A stretch of 64,000 nt of DNA from Ficedula albicollis (taxonomy: Eukaryota > Chordata > Aves > Passeriformes > Muscicapidae), in the NCBI RefSeq assembly GCF_000247815.1, contig NC_021673.1, positions 46,622,081 to 46,686,080 of the forward strand. The letters run 5' to 3'. Made by a program: the position numbers and the translations under genes. Below the pieces are notes generated by a model. That model saw nothing but the letters and a program-made list of their open reading frames with translations. It made no database searches and was not told the DNA's origin. Shown piece by piece: positions 1-12,347 of the stretch. Position 1 is the stretch's first letter. Each line of letters begins with the position of its first letter.

Positions 1-2447
1 TTGAATGGATGGGTGTATAAAGTCACTGATTTTCTGCTAACTTCTTTTGTCTCGCAACACACTCGGACATTTATGAAATTCATTTATTACCTGAAATATG
101 AGCCTTGTGGTTTTTAGCAGTGTTCTAAACAGTTTTGTTTTTTTTTTTTAATTGAGATTGAGTAGTTTGAATATTATTGTGGAAATTTTTTTCTAATCAT
201 TATATTTTTACTTACAAACAGTGCAGCTCTGACTTTTAAAGGAACATGCTAACTTCAGCTTTCCACTTAACAGATAGATCTGATGTTATTAGATTTTATT
301 TCTTGGAAAACAGGTTTACTTAAATGTTAACTAAGACTTTTTTTTTTTTTAACTCTGTGAGCTTTAGGACAGATTTGTAGAATATTTGAAATACGTAGCA
401 AGAAGACTTCTATACTATTTAGGTGAAGAATCATGTGAAAAATCCCCAAACTTCTTCAAGTATGGAACATTATTGTTTACCCTGATAGGGAAATAATTTT
501 TCTTTTATTTGTCACTTTATATTGATAGAAAACTTTAATAAAAAGTCTTCAGTCCTTCATTTTATAGTACTTTGCTCTGTCTAGCCCCTTCTATCAGGAA
601 TAATTCTGTTATTGTTTCCCCAGTCCAGCCTGAAGGAAGAGTTTATAACCTTTTTCCATACTCACCAAACATTTTATCAGGAATTTCATTTTAGATGACA
701 GATCAGTCTCTCAGTCTTGGAAACTTAAGGCAGAAGGGTATTGAGCTTATGTTCCTTAGTGATGGATTTCACCAACAGCAGCAGGAGTGAGAGGTCTGGA
801 CTGACCATCACCATAGACATCCTTAAGGCTTGGATAGAAACAAAATTTGTGCTTATGTTCTCTACCTCTCACTTTTTCAGTAAGATCACTCTTTTAAGAA
901 CTTAAAAAGTTCACAATGCAGAGGTTCTAAAGCAAGGTTTTTCTCCTCTTCAACAGTATTGGGTTGGGTTGGTTTTGGTTTAGTTTTTTTTTGTAGTCAT
1001 AAAGCTGTTCAGCATTCACATATTCTTTCATCACACTTGATTTGAGGCTTTTTTGATGGAATTTTTGTGGATAACCTTCAGGATCTTGTGATTATTCATG
1101 TAATTAAAATCCTCTCAAGTTTTTTTGACACCTAATACTAGTCACTTTCAGTTTAATTTGCACTCCTTTTCAAAGCAGATATGAAACCTGTATGTGTGTA
1201 TTGCACAATGTGAGACTACTGTCTATGGTCACAGCTCTACATATGCAGTGATGCAAGATGTGTTGCCATTATCACTCAGAAATGAGATATTGTGGTTAGC
1301 TAGAAACATCTGTTAATCCTTTGTCCTGGTCTGGAAAACACACTTAATGCTACTCATTGTAAGAGGAAGTATTGCAGTGGTAGGCAGAGAAACATTGTGG
1401 TTGTTATTCCATGTGTGGATTTTGTGTTCCCCATCTCAGCATGTTTATGGCAGAACTGCAAATAGTGTAAAGAAGAAAAACTGAGGTGATCAAAAGTGAA
1501 ATGGCCACTATGAAAGAGATTATCCTTCTGTATGCTTTAATCTGGAAGGTGGTGGGCAAGTGTAATATTTACATTTATGTACCATAGTCAGGTGAATAGA
1601 GAACAGTATTGCAGCTCACTGTCTCTACTCACAAAAGATCTGTATTATAAGAAATAAAGAGAGCTTGCAGTTGGCATCTGAAAAATTGACAAAAAGTCAA
1701 TTTCTGTAGAGTTATGTTCAGCTTTCAGCTCTGCACCATGGCATCCTTGGTTTACTTGAATTAAAAACTAGACCAAATTAATGGAACAAAAATCCATGGA
1801 GAGCTATTATGTGTATAAAATCTGATTCTGGCTGCAAGTCTTTGGGCTGTGAATTCCCGGAGGCTGAGGAAAGTGTTCAGTATGCCTGTCATGTAAGGCT
1901 TCTTCTGTTGCCAAGTGTTTTAGATATGTTGTTAGGGTAGGTAGACCTATTTGAACTGAGTCAGATTCTGCTTTATATATTAAAAATGAATGCATGAGAA
2001 CCTTTCTGTATTGTGAGATTTTAGTTCATGGCTGCAGAAATTTGTCTTACAACTCCCATTTTTATATTAAAAACTAGTTTAATTTTTTATTACTTAAACA
2101 GATAGACTTGTTTTCTGAAGCAAGTTGTTTCTTAGAGAAATTAGCTAGTTAAAAATATGCAGCTCTTAGTTATGAGGTTGATTTTCAGTTTGTGCTGTTT
2201 ATTTGGCTGGCTTTGGAGTTAAAAATTAACAGTAATTTGAGGAATTCAGAAAGAAGTTTGAATATTCTTTAAGAATTCATATTTAGCCATTGTTTGTGAA
2301 CAAGTTTCAGAGTTGTCAATGTTTAACATAGCACATTTTTGCAGAATTTTTATTGCATCAAAGCATCACTCAGTCATTGTAATTAGACAATTTTCCCACT
2401 TAGGGGAAAATGTTTGAGACATAATTTGGGATGGGTAAAGAGATAAT

Positions 2448-2500
2448 TGTGGCTTTTTTTTGTTTGTTTTTTTGGTTTTGTTTTTGTTTTTTTTTAAATA
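2448..2500. repeat. T/G low-complexity tract
   Basis: A run of T blocks separated by single or double G (GTTTGTTTTTTTGG type). This is low complexity and no function is visible. Confidence 0.8.
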
Positions 2501-2858
2501 GAGATTTAACTGGCATCATCATCTTCAGAATCCATCTTATTTTTGTAACACCCCTTTCCTCCAAAAATTCATAACATTTACTGCCTTTCTCCTATATTTT
2601 AATTTAAGCAATGCAACTAAAGTAGTTAATCTTCTAGATCGGTAACTGGTTCTGCTGTGAATAAGACTAAACAAATTGAATTCTTTATCTTTTGTTGTTC
2701 ATCCTCCCCCACTTTTATCAGTATCTGATAAATCTCACCTCCCATTCTTTAAGCTTTTTTCCTATTCTCACAGTCTTGCAGTGCCCACATCTTGGAAACG
2801 TTTTTTTTTTGTTTATTTAGTTATTTTCCCATAGTCAGATTATAATTTTGAAATATTC

Positions 2859-2928
2859 ATATATATATATATATATGTGCATGCATGTAATATATAAAAT
2901 ATGCCCATATATATACATGTATGTGTGA
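2859..2928. repeat. AT/TATG alternating purine-pyrimidine tract
   Basis: About nine AT dinucleotides are followed by GTGCATGCATG and then by mixed TATATA/CATGTATGTG. This is a degenerate alternating microsatellite that is prone to length variation. Confidence 0.8.
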
Positions 2929-4863
2929 CAATCTCAGATTATTTTTAGCAATCTCAAAGTCTTTGTGACCTTGTAAGTGTTCTTCATACTATATTGTGTG
3001 ATGTAAAAAGAGAAGAAATGTGCCGGGTGCCAAGAGTTCTGTGACAGTTGATTGTGAGCAGCAGAAGAGGGAGCGGGAGAACAGCCTGGGGAAGCCAACA
3101 GGGCTGTCAGTAACTGCTGGCTGGAGTGCAGCGCTGCATCATTCCCTCTCTCCCGCCCCACTCCCTGGGTCACAGCTGGAGCTGAGGGGCATGTGGAGAC
3201 CTGTCAAAGAGGAGGGGTGTAGCACCACGATGCAAATGTATGAAAGGCAGGTGCTGCAAAAAGACAGATTATTTCTAACATGACACTTCACAAGTCTAGT
3301 ACCAAAGTGTGTCCTCTATGACCTTTAACTATCAAGTTGTAGCGAGAAATCATGACTTTACCAGAGTTTCTTTGAATTTTATGAAAAAATTTAAATGGAT
3401 AGTACAAAAAGGAATCACCATCAATGTTCACCCAAGGTGATTATGTCTGCATTTAAAATTTAATCTATTTTTGCTGTAGAAGCAATATTAATGGAAAATC
3501 TCACTTTGTCCACACTTCATGTTTGTCAGGCTTATTAAGAACAAATTGCTAATTTACTTAAAGTTCCTGCTAATGTAAATGTCAAGACAAAGAGAAAGCA
3601 TTTAAGGGAAAATATATATTGAAGTAAATCATGGATGCATGTTTTTCCAAGTAAGGTTTATTGATCTTGTGAACAAAATTTTATTGTGACATTATCACTG
3701 TTCTGTCAAACAGCTGAGGTACATCTCTTAATCTCATCTAAATAAGTATTGGTGTAGGAATGTGGCAGTTGCTGATTGTACCTTTATTGACCAGCTGCTT
3801 TCTGATGACTAAGGTACTGAGCTATTGTGTGCTTCACAATAGAGTTTGTATAAGAATATTGAATGTCCGTGAATGGTTTCTGGCTGGCAGAGGTTTCCAC
3901 ATTATGCATCTGAACTCTGATCATTTATCTAGAAATTTGTCTGGTTTGGCTTCAGTTGTGTATTTTTTATGCATTCATTGTGTTAATGTCTTCCTGAAGA
4001 GTTTGTATTGCAGGGTGGTAATTAGATTTTAAAATGTCGGTCTTCCCAAAGCAAAACAATTTAAATCTTAATATTTTACTTTTTACTTTCTGTTTTTACT
4101 GGTAGACATTTACTCATTGTAATAAAGGCTTAGTTTCTAAATATATTTTGTTTGGTAAAATGTTTTTATAGGCAAGCTTAAAAATCATTGCTTTGCTAAG
4201 GTAGATTCATTAGCTATATGTATGCAAAAAGATTAAGCCTACCACGACACAATCTTAGTTTACCCACTGTAACTTTCTGATTACAGTTATAATTTAGCAT
4301 AATCTCAAAGATAGCTGAAATTTTGGTAATTTTTTTTCTTTCCTCTTACTTCTCTTTTGGGTCCCATGTTTATATTACAAGGTTCAGTTTCTGCTCACTG
4401 GATGTTTTGATCAAGTATTTCTTTACTGATCATATGGGTACAGGAAGCAAAGTTCTATTTCATATACTGGGTTCATTTCGAACTCCTGACTACCAAATAA
4501 GATTATAACCTGTTCAAACATTGTGATGCTAAATAGGGTGACTTACAGTTTACACTCTGCAGTCTGAGGGCCCCAAATTGATCCCTGTGGCAGATAATTA
4601 AGCACTGTTTGGTCGGTGGCATTTCTTTTAGTTTTCTGTTGCTGTCATGTTATTTGATATGGAGTTTGGCAATAATTAAGGTCTTTACAAAATCTTTACA
4701 AAACAGGTTTCTTTCAGTTACCTATTGGAGTAAAGTGCAATATTTCTCCTTGGTGCATATTTCATTCATTTTACTAAAGCAGAAAGGACAAATATGAGGA
4801 CTGATAGCTCCTTTCATTGCTGCAGAGAGCCAAGGATTATTCTGTAAACAATCCATTTCGTAT

Positions 4864-4984
4864 TGTATATTCTCAAGTTCTACATTTGCTTGCCTTGTGT
4901 CAAATTCTAGAGCAGGATTTAAATTCTGTATATTCTCAAGTTCTACATTTGCTTGTGTCAAATTCTAGAGCAGGATTTAAATTC
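4864..4984. repeat. Two-copy tandem duplication, period 63 bp
   Basis: The copies at 4864-4926 and 4927-4984 both run from TGTATATTCTCAAG to GCAGGATTTAAATTC. The only difference seen is a 5-bp gap in the second copy (GCTTGCCTTGTGTC versus GCTTGTGTC). Confidence 0.93.
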
Positions 4985-6027
4985 CCTGCACGTAGCTATC
5001 TTTAGGGCTCACATCTGGATGGCACTGCAGGAGCATATTGCTGAAAGCAAACAGACTAGCAGTTCTGATGGTAATAATGGAGTCTGGAAAATAGTGCGTG
5101 CATGTATAAGATTCCATTAAAAAGCAGGGAGTGAGAGGGATGTCTAATGCAGTCCATTTAATGCAGAACTCTCCAGAGAGTGAAGTGGGGATTATGCCTG
5201 CTCCCGTGCTTATTAAAGACTGGTATAGAGGATCCTTGTTGGACGAATGGTATCTCCATAACAGACACTCTGATACTCATGGATACATTTCTAATTATAT
5301 CTTAATGATCTCAGCCACAAATAGGAAAACAAAAATCTTTGTCTCCCTGAGTGGTTACCTTAGTGGCTACAGGATTGGCAAGGTTTAGATTTTCCATCTC
5401 CTCTCACTGATCCCAGGGGGCTTCATTGTGAGAAATGAGACTTGTTTATGATGGTGAATTAGATTGCTGTAAAAGGTTATTTCAACAGACAGTTGGGGAA
5501 TCATAATAGAATAATTTAGTAAAAATGGGAGCTAAAGTATGCTTAATGAAACATGATTAGATTTAATTTTCTTGCTATTTCAATCATTAAAGGTACATTA
5601 TGCTTTCTCAGACCTCATTTGGGCTCTTTGCCATGGACCCACTCTTAGTAACAGACTGAAGCTTGCATGTTCCATTAGGATATGAAAATGGCTAATGATA
5701 CTCTAGACTCCTCTCCCTGGCTTTTGTAAAATTTCTGTTACCAGCTTTTCAGATATATTTTAGCTGTTTTCCTCTTTGATCCTTTTATTCCCTCACATCT
5801 ATTGTACACATCTTTCAGTATGAATAACTGTTCAGGGAGTATAGATTGAATGAAATGAAGTAAAAGACTAATATAGCTACCTAATAATGGTGAGGTGGCT
5901 TATTACGAGTATTTAAAAATTTTAATTTAGCTATTACTAGGATTCTGTGGTCTAACAAAGTTCGTATTTTAGTTTCTTCGTATAAAATATGTTTCTATGC
6001 TGTCTTAATCTGGTGCTATAATTCTTC

Positions 6028-6110
6028 AGGTTTTTGTGGGCTTTTTGTGGTTTGGTTTTTGGGGGGATTTTTAGTTGGGTTTTGGTTTATTTTTTATTAT
6101 TTTTCTTTAT
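6028..6110. repeat. G/T-rich low-complexity tract
   Basis: The sequence alternates T runs with GG, GGG and GGGGGG blocks before an AT-rich stretch. No gene is visible here. Confidence 0.7.
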
Positions 6111-6309
6111 TCTTTCATTTTACAGTACAATGACACATTATGTGCCACCACATATGGGCTAGAATTTCTATCTGGCCTCTAGTGTTATTAAATTTAGTTC
6201 TTGATATTTTATTCCTCTCTCTTAGCATCAAAATGCTACTTTGATCTAAAAATATCCAACTCCTTTTCAGGCTATGAATTCATATGAGAATAAAGCTGCT
6301 CTTTGCTGC

Positions 6310-6470
6310 TAGACAGCTTGGGTAGAGCAGCAGAACCTTGCTGATCAGTTCAGTTCGCCAGAGCACCAAGGTTGTGGGGTTGAACCCTGTATGGGCCATT
6401 CACTTCAGAGTTTGACTCAGTGATCCTTGTGGTCCTTTCCACTTCAGAATTTTCTGTGATTCAGTGATCG
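6310..6470 (+). mobile_element. tRNA-derived SINE with CR1-like tail (TguSINE1-like)
   Basis: The segment has a degraded tRNA-like head with a B-box-like GGTTGTGGGGTTGAACCC near 6371-6388. After it comes TGTATGGGCCATTCACTTC, then a CR1-type 3' tail (TGATCCTTGTGGTCCTTTCC, ending in TTCTGTGATTCAGTGAT). That order of tRNA-Ile-like head, GGGCCATTCACTT body and CR1 tail is how I remember the zebra finch TguSINE1 family. The A box is poorly kept, the copy is diverged, and no target-site duplication was found. Family assignment is from recognition only. Confidence 0.75.
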
Positions 6471-9400
6471 TGGCTCCATTTGTTTTCAGAATTCCAGCCT
6501 GTTGTTTGAGGGAGGAAATACAGCGGTTGTTTCAGTGTTTCATTATGTTATTCCAAGTTGGATGCATGTTTCACTGAGAAAGGCTTCTTTTGTTCAGGAT
6601 GAAGTTTCTGCACACAATTGCATGAAAGGCAGAGGAGAAAGGCAGATCTCAGGGTATCCAGTGGCATGTCAATCAGGAATGCTTTAGGGGAAGGGCCCAT
6701 GTGCAGATCCAAGTTCAAAATCACCCTAGAGGAAATGGCTGACTCTGGGTTTCTGAAGCTCAAAATAAGCATTTTGACTACTAAGCATCTTACCATCTAT
6801 CATCTCTTACCATCTTCTACTGAAATTGCTTCAGTTTGTATATACCAGATTTTCCTTGTTGCAGAGCCTACTGACAATCTGGACTTTGACTAAAAATGAG
6901 GAGAAATGAAAGAACCTAAGTCCTCTACATTTCTTTTAAGATAGCCAACCACTGTGGGATACAGGCGGTGTGATAACCTGGGAAGTGTGTCAGTGCACCC
7001 TGGGAATGTTTGTTTGAAGTCTTCAACATTTAAGGAAATTGAAAGTCTAGGTCCATTCTGAAACAGCATAGAGTCTCAAGTCATCTATTTCTAAGCATTG
7101 CTAGAATAGTTTCATTTGAATTTCGTATGTCATAGTTGAAATACTTTATGAGAAAATGTGTGTGTATGTATATTCATGTGTCTGTATGTACATATTTAAT
7201 GGATTCTGTCCTCCTTATAAAGCAATAGATATAAGTTCTAATATAATAATTTAGTGCCTGTTTACTACTGAAATGAGTTATTTCAACAAGGACAAAAAGC
7301 CCTCGCTCTTTAGGGGGTTACACTCTGAAGGCACTGGAATCTCCTATGTTTCCAGGCAATAATAGCCTTAACAGTGATGACAATCAGGAAGATTGGAGTC
7401 GAAGCTATGCCCTACATGTTGATGACTGAATGTATATGTGTCATTAACTGGAATTTGTTTTTGTAAACTATAGCAATTTTCAAGTCTGTATTGTTAAAGT
7501 TGATTTCTTGAATCAGTATGTAGGTATTTAAATAGAAATTACTTGGGGCAAGAGATAGGGTGAGACTACGAAGAAAACTATAATAAATTATTTGCAGATT
7601 ACCCTGGAAAGATGTGCAGAAAGAAAAGTGCTGTTCAATATTACCTTAATAATAGTAATAACAAAATGCAGTGTAACTTCCTCTTCTTTGAGAAGGAAAT
7701 AGGAGTTGCTTAGAAGAACCCTCTATTTTGCTGAACTTAGCAATTTCTGATTGTCTTTGAACCATTTCTGCTGAAAATGGTACAAATTAAGTGTGATATC
7801 ATATTTAGTAGCAAGAGGTCAAGCTCTTAAGCTTCTGATAGTCGTAGCTTCTGATACTGTTTCTATCTGATAATGTTTATGAAAAGCAGAATTGGTTTCC
7901 TTTCCTTGTATTCTTGTAAATGTGAGTTAAGCTTTTAAATTGTAAGTTGTGCCATTGCTCTTCTTTGCCGGGTAAGAATTGACTTTAGAAGAGATGAGAG
8001 TAAGATTTTTCAGAAGTGGTGCTTGGTTTGTGCCAGGCAAATGCATAGAGTGCTTCAGGGGGTATCAGGTGACCCTGTAGTGCTGGATGACTGTAAATTT
8101 TTCAAGCTGTCTACTGCCTGGTGCTATTGAGATTGCCACCATGTGAACATGACTCAGGCTAGTCCAAAATTTAAGCAAGGAAAAGGTTATGGTCATTTAA
8201 ACTTCAAATTCTCTCTTTGTAGTCTCTAGATTTATTTACTTGTTCTTTTTAATTTTTCATCTTGACTACATCCAGTTTCTTCTGGTAAACAGTAATAAAT
8301 TATGTTAATTATGTTAAATCCATCAAAATTATGTTAATCTTGTACAGAATTTAATTAGGTAGTGGGGTTGGTGGCTTGTTTGTTGGACACCAGGTTAAAC
8401 TGATCAGTGATTGTATGCCTGTGAGAGATTTTTGGATAAGAGTAGATTTTCTTCCTGTTGTGTCTACAAAAGAAAGAGTGTTTCTAGTATTTACATAGAA
8501 TAAGAAACTGTTCCTTCTGCTACGTTTCTTTCTTTTATTATTATTTGTTCCAGCTGAGAAGTTCTCTGACTTTGAATACAAACTGCACCTTCCAAATGTA
8601 TTCAAACATGGCTCTTAATACCAGACTCATTTCCTTTTTCCTCTGAAAGCAATGAAGCTTTTGATGGCTATATAAACACTGTATTGTATTGTAGGCCTGG
8701 ATTATAAAAACATCTATGTTTGTAAACTGACATTAAGAGAGGTAGCAAATGCTTCAAGTCTTATTTAACTTAAATATGCGTATCAAATCCACTTACACTC
8801 AGGAGAGTTTTAATCACTGTGGTGCACACAGAGTTAGGACTACTCTGAATTCTAACCTTGCTCCACTATCATAGTTCAGTTCTGTTCAGACCTCTGACTC
8901 CAGCTCCACTCCTTTTCTTCTTGGAATTCATATCCACAGCCTGGCATAAGAAGCAAATACATTCATCTTCAAATTCTTGAATAAGTGCCAAGATAACATT
9001 GTGATGTATGGGGTATGAAAGTGTGTTTGTGTAATACACATACTGTTTATCAGGAACATTAACTTGAGATGGAATTGAGAATAAAGATTATATACCATTA
9101 ATTTATGGAAGAAGAAACTTTATAGAGATAGTTTGCCCAATAAACTCCATTCCTGTAGTTCACAAAGATACTGTAATATACTAAAAATATTTTTGTTTTC
9201 TCGTTTTGTATTTAATAATGTGATTATGGTAAAAATCTGCTAATGTCCATGGTCCTTAATTAACTGATAAAAAACCCAAACCAACAAACCCAACACATAC
9301 ATTAGTCTATTTTGCATTCTACTTTTTTTCAGTGTTTAGTCATCTAGAAACAAAAATGCTAAAATGGAGGAGATACCCAATTCTGTAATCTTCTGCAATG

Positions 9401-10171
9401 TCAGAAGAAAGGGACAAGACTAGTCATTTGAAAGTTGTTATAATTTAAGTGTTGAATCAATCATTAATTGTCTCATCCTGACCGTGGATATTAAGCATAG
9501 AAAAATCATGCCAAATAAAATCTCCTCATAGTATTTCTTTAGAGTACACATGAATTTCACTACTAAGCAAACAACCTGCTATCTAAGAGATATTATTTAT
9601 TGAGTATAACACCACAAGGACCACTATAGTCATTAATAGACTTATTTATTAGGGTTTTTTACACCTAATAAAATACAGTGTTTTGCAATGTAGAGTTTTC
9701 ATTTGCAGCAATCAGTTCATAATTTCTCTTGCCCTGGCTCCTTAGTGTCCTAGTAGGAATATAGTTTGCTTAGAGCAAAATTGCTTGTCTGTCTAAGCCC
9801 AGAACAGAAACATGAAAGAAGTGGTCTCTCTCTCATGGGATAATAATCCTGGCTGTGCTACTTTCTAACATTCCTGCCAGTCTGTTCACTGAGGAATACT
9901 GCTAGTGCTCCCATTTACTGCCATGTGGTTTGGTACCTTGGTATCAACTAACACATGTAGCTACTCTAGGAGTAACTTGAATGAGGAAAGGATGGAAGAT
10001 GAGTTTCCTAGGACATCCATGCACAGTAGTATGTCCTTTGAGCTGAGAAGATTGATAGCTGGTAGAGCCCGGTTGTTGAGTATGCTTATTTTCTACATGC
10101 ATGTCTCTTGGGAACATGCAAAACAGGTGTCCACAAATGAGATGTACAGACTGACTTAAAAAAAAGATATA

Positions 10172-10268
10172 AAATATAAAGAGAATTTCCTAATGTCTCT
10201 CAGACTAGTAATCAGAAAGAAATTAAATATAAAGAGAATTTCCTAATGTCTCTCAGACTAGTAATCAG
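10172..10268. repeat. Two-copy tandem duplication, period 53 bp
   Basis: A 44-bp unit running from AAATATAAAGAGAATTTCC to CTAGTAATCAG occurs at 10172-10215 and again, identical, at 10225-10268. A 9-bp spacer lies between the copies. Confidence 0.95.
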
Positions 10269-12249
10269 CTACTTTAATAATCACTGAAATAAATAATAAT
10301 AGAAATTGAGGAATGATGTATTTGGACTATATCATGATCTTGGAAACAGAAGATTCAGCAGACGTTTCCTTTTGAGTTGACAGTCCGTAATTGTTTTCAA
10401 GTTTAATGTAACTTGAATAAACTAGTTATCAACTTTCTCTGTTGCAATTACAGATTGAGTAAATGTGAATGTGTGGGAAAAAACAATGCTTTTCAAACTA
10501 AATAGTATTTTGAGGGTAGAAGGCGTAAAGCAAGGAGTAAAGCAAAAAATATTAAACGTGTAAATGTGTTTCTTCTGCCACTTTTGACAGCTTGAATATA
10601 TCTCTCAACCCAACTAAATTATAGTAGAGAAAATAATTCTTTCCTCATTCAGACAGGTTCAATTTCCCTGTACGTCTTTGTCAGCCCGTGGCTTCTTTTT
10701 CAACACCTTTTTCACCAACACCACTGAATTTTAAGGAAGTCTGTGAGTACAAAGAATAAAACATTCAGTTTGAGATTAGGAGGGACAATGGATATTTTTT
10801 TCTATCCTTTTACTTCTTTGTAAAAGCATAGCTTTTCCTCTGATAGTTTTTTTGTCAGGATTTTTTTCAGTTACGGAAAATGTCAGGAAAGGCTTTTCAA
10901 TCCCAATCTTGCACACCTCAGTAGGCAGCAGAAGCTGAGTTATTATCAGTTTTTGCTTTTAAATACTGCTTTAGCAACTAGTTAGCTATGGATATGGGAG
11001 TAGGTTCTGAGGGAAAAGAGACAGAGACCATTCCTTAACAGCTGATGATGGATTAATGAACACAGAGTATAGGAGACTTATTTCCTTGTGGTGACAAAGT
11101 GTCTTTTGCATCAAAGCAAAATCCATGTAGAAAAAAATATGCCCACTGATTGTTATCTGTCATTCTGAATTCTTTAAGAAGAAGCTTTTATTGAATGCTG
11201 GAAATGCAAGTCTGATAAGTGAATATTTTGGTTTCATAATTTTTGGCATAACGTTTGATTGCAGCTCCCAAGTGACTTTGCAGTTCAAATGCTTCACTGC
11301 TTCTTGAGATTCTCCAAAGCATCTACAGATTTATGAGTAAATAGGAAGTTACTGATGTGGTTGCATCTATTAATTGTAGAGTTTCATTGCTTCAGAACAT
11401 ACCAGAATGAATTCTTCCAGAATACTGGATCTTCATTGATATCAGGAAGTTTAATTCTCCAGAGTGAGATAGCTGTATACATTTTTTTCCATACAGTCTC
11501 TTCAGTTGAGTGCAAATTTTTCCTTTTGGGAAACTTCAGTATTTTTCACAATGAATAGTTTTAATCTTCAGGAGTCTAATTTGCTTTGCTACTTTTTTCT
11601 AGGTAATGGGGAAATTTGTTTTTATATGAAATTGCTTCTGTCTGTCAACTCTGTGAAGGTGCCTGACTCTGCTTGAGACAGGAGCCTACTCATACTCCCT
11701 CTGTTGACAGTAAAGAAAATTTTCCATGAGGGTGGGGTTCTTTCACTAAGATTTTTAGGTGCAAAAGGATAAGCTTCGATGTTTCGTCACTGCTAGAAAT
11801 TTAGGTACAATTTTGTAGAAAGAAGAAATGTTACTCTATTTTAAGAGCTGCTGCTGAATTGCCTTGCAGTTCATCTGTTGCAGTGAATGTAAGATTGTGA
11901 AATTTTGCCTTGCCTGCTGCAAATCTAAGACTAATTCTACTGTTTTCTGTTGGCTGATGCTTGACATTCTAGGTGTTTATTAATGGTTTCCTTTCTCTTA
12001 GTTAATCCTTCAAAATCACTACTCTTCCCCTATACTCAATTGACTTAGCCTAATCACATATTGACTAGGAAAACAGATGCTCTTTATTTTTCAATATTTC
12101 AGCAGGAATGTCTGTGAAAGTTGCAAGACCTAAAATCTTAGTGTGTGAACTGAATATGTCACTGTTGTGATACATTGGAAAAGCACAGTCATTCTAGAAA
12201 TTGGTTGTCAGATCAGTAGTTGCACCTTTTTGTGTGACCATTCCCAGAT

Positions 12250-12347
12250 GGAAATATTAGTTCTGGTAGAACTGTACTTTTGAAAAAGTCTGATTTTTGG
12301 AAATATTAGTTCTAGTAGAACTGTACTTTTGAAAAAGTCTGATTTTT
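12250..12347. repeat. Two-copy tandem duplication, period 49 bp
   Basis: The adjacent copies at 12250-12298 and 12299-12347 start GGAAATATTAGTTCT and end TCTGATTTTT. They differ at one base (TGGTAG versus TAGTAG), so the duplication is recent. Confidence 0.95.

Noticed and set aside
3020..3283. 87-codon frame in a GC-richer patch
   Set aside because: It overlaps a frame on the opposite strand, has no family resemblance, and shows no exon-like boundaries that would join the ULK4 frame.
6371..6388. tRNA gene signal (B box)
   Set aside because: The B-box-like sequence is part of a SINE head. The A box and cloverleaf are not maintained, so it is not a functional tRNA gene.
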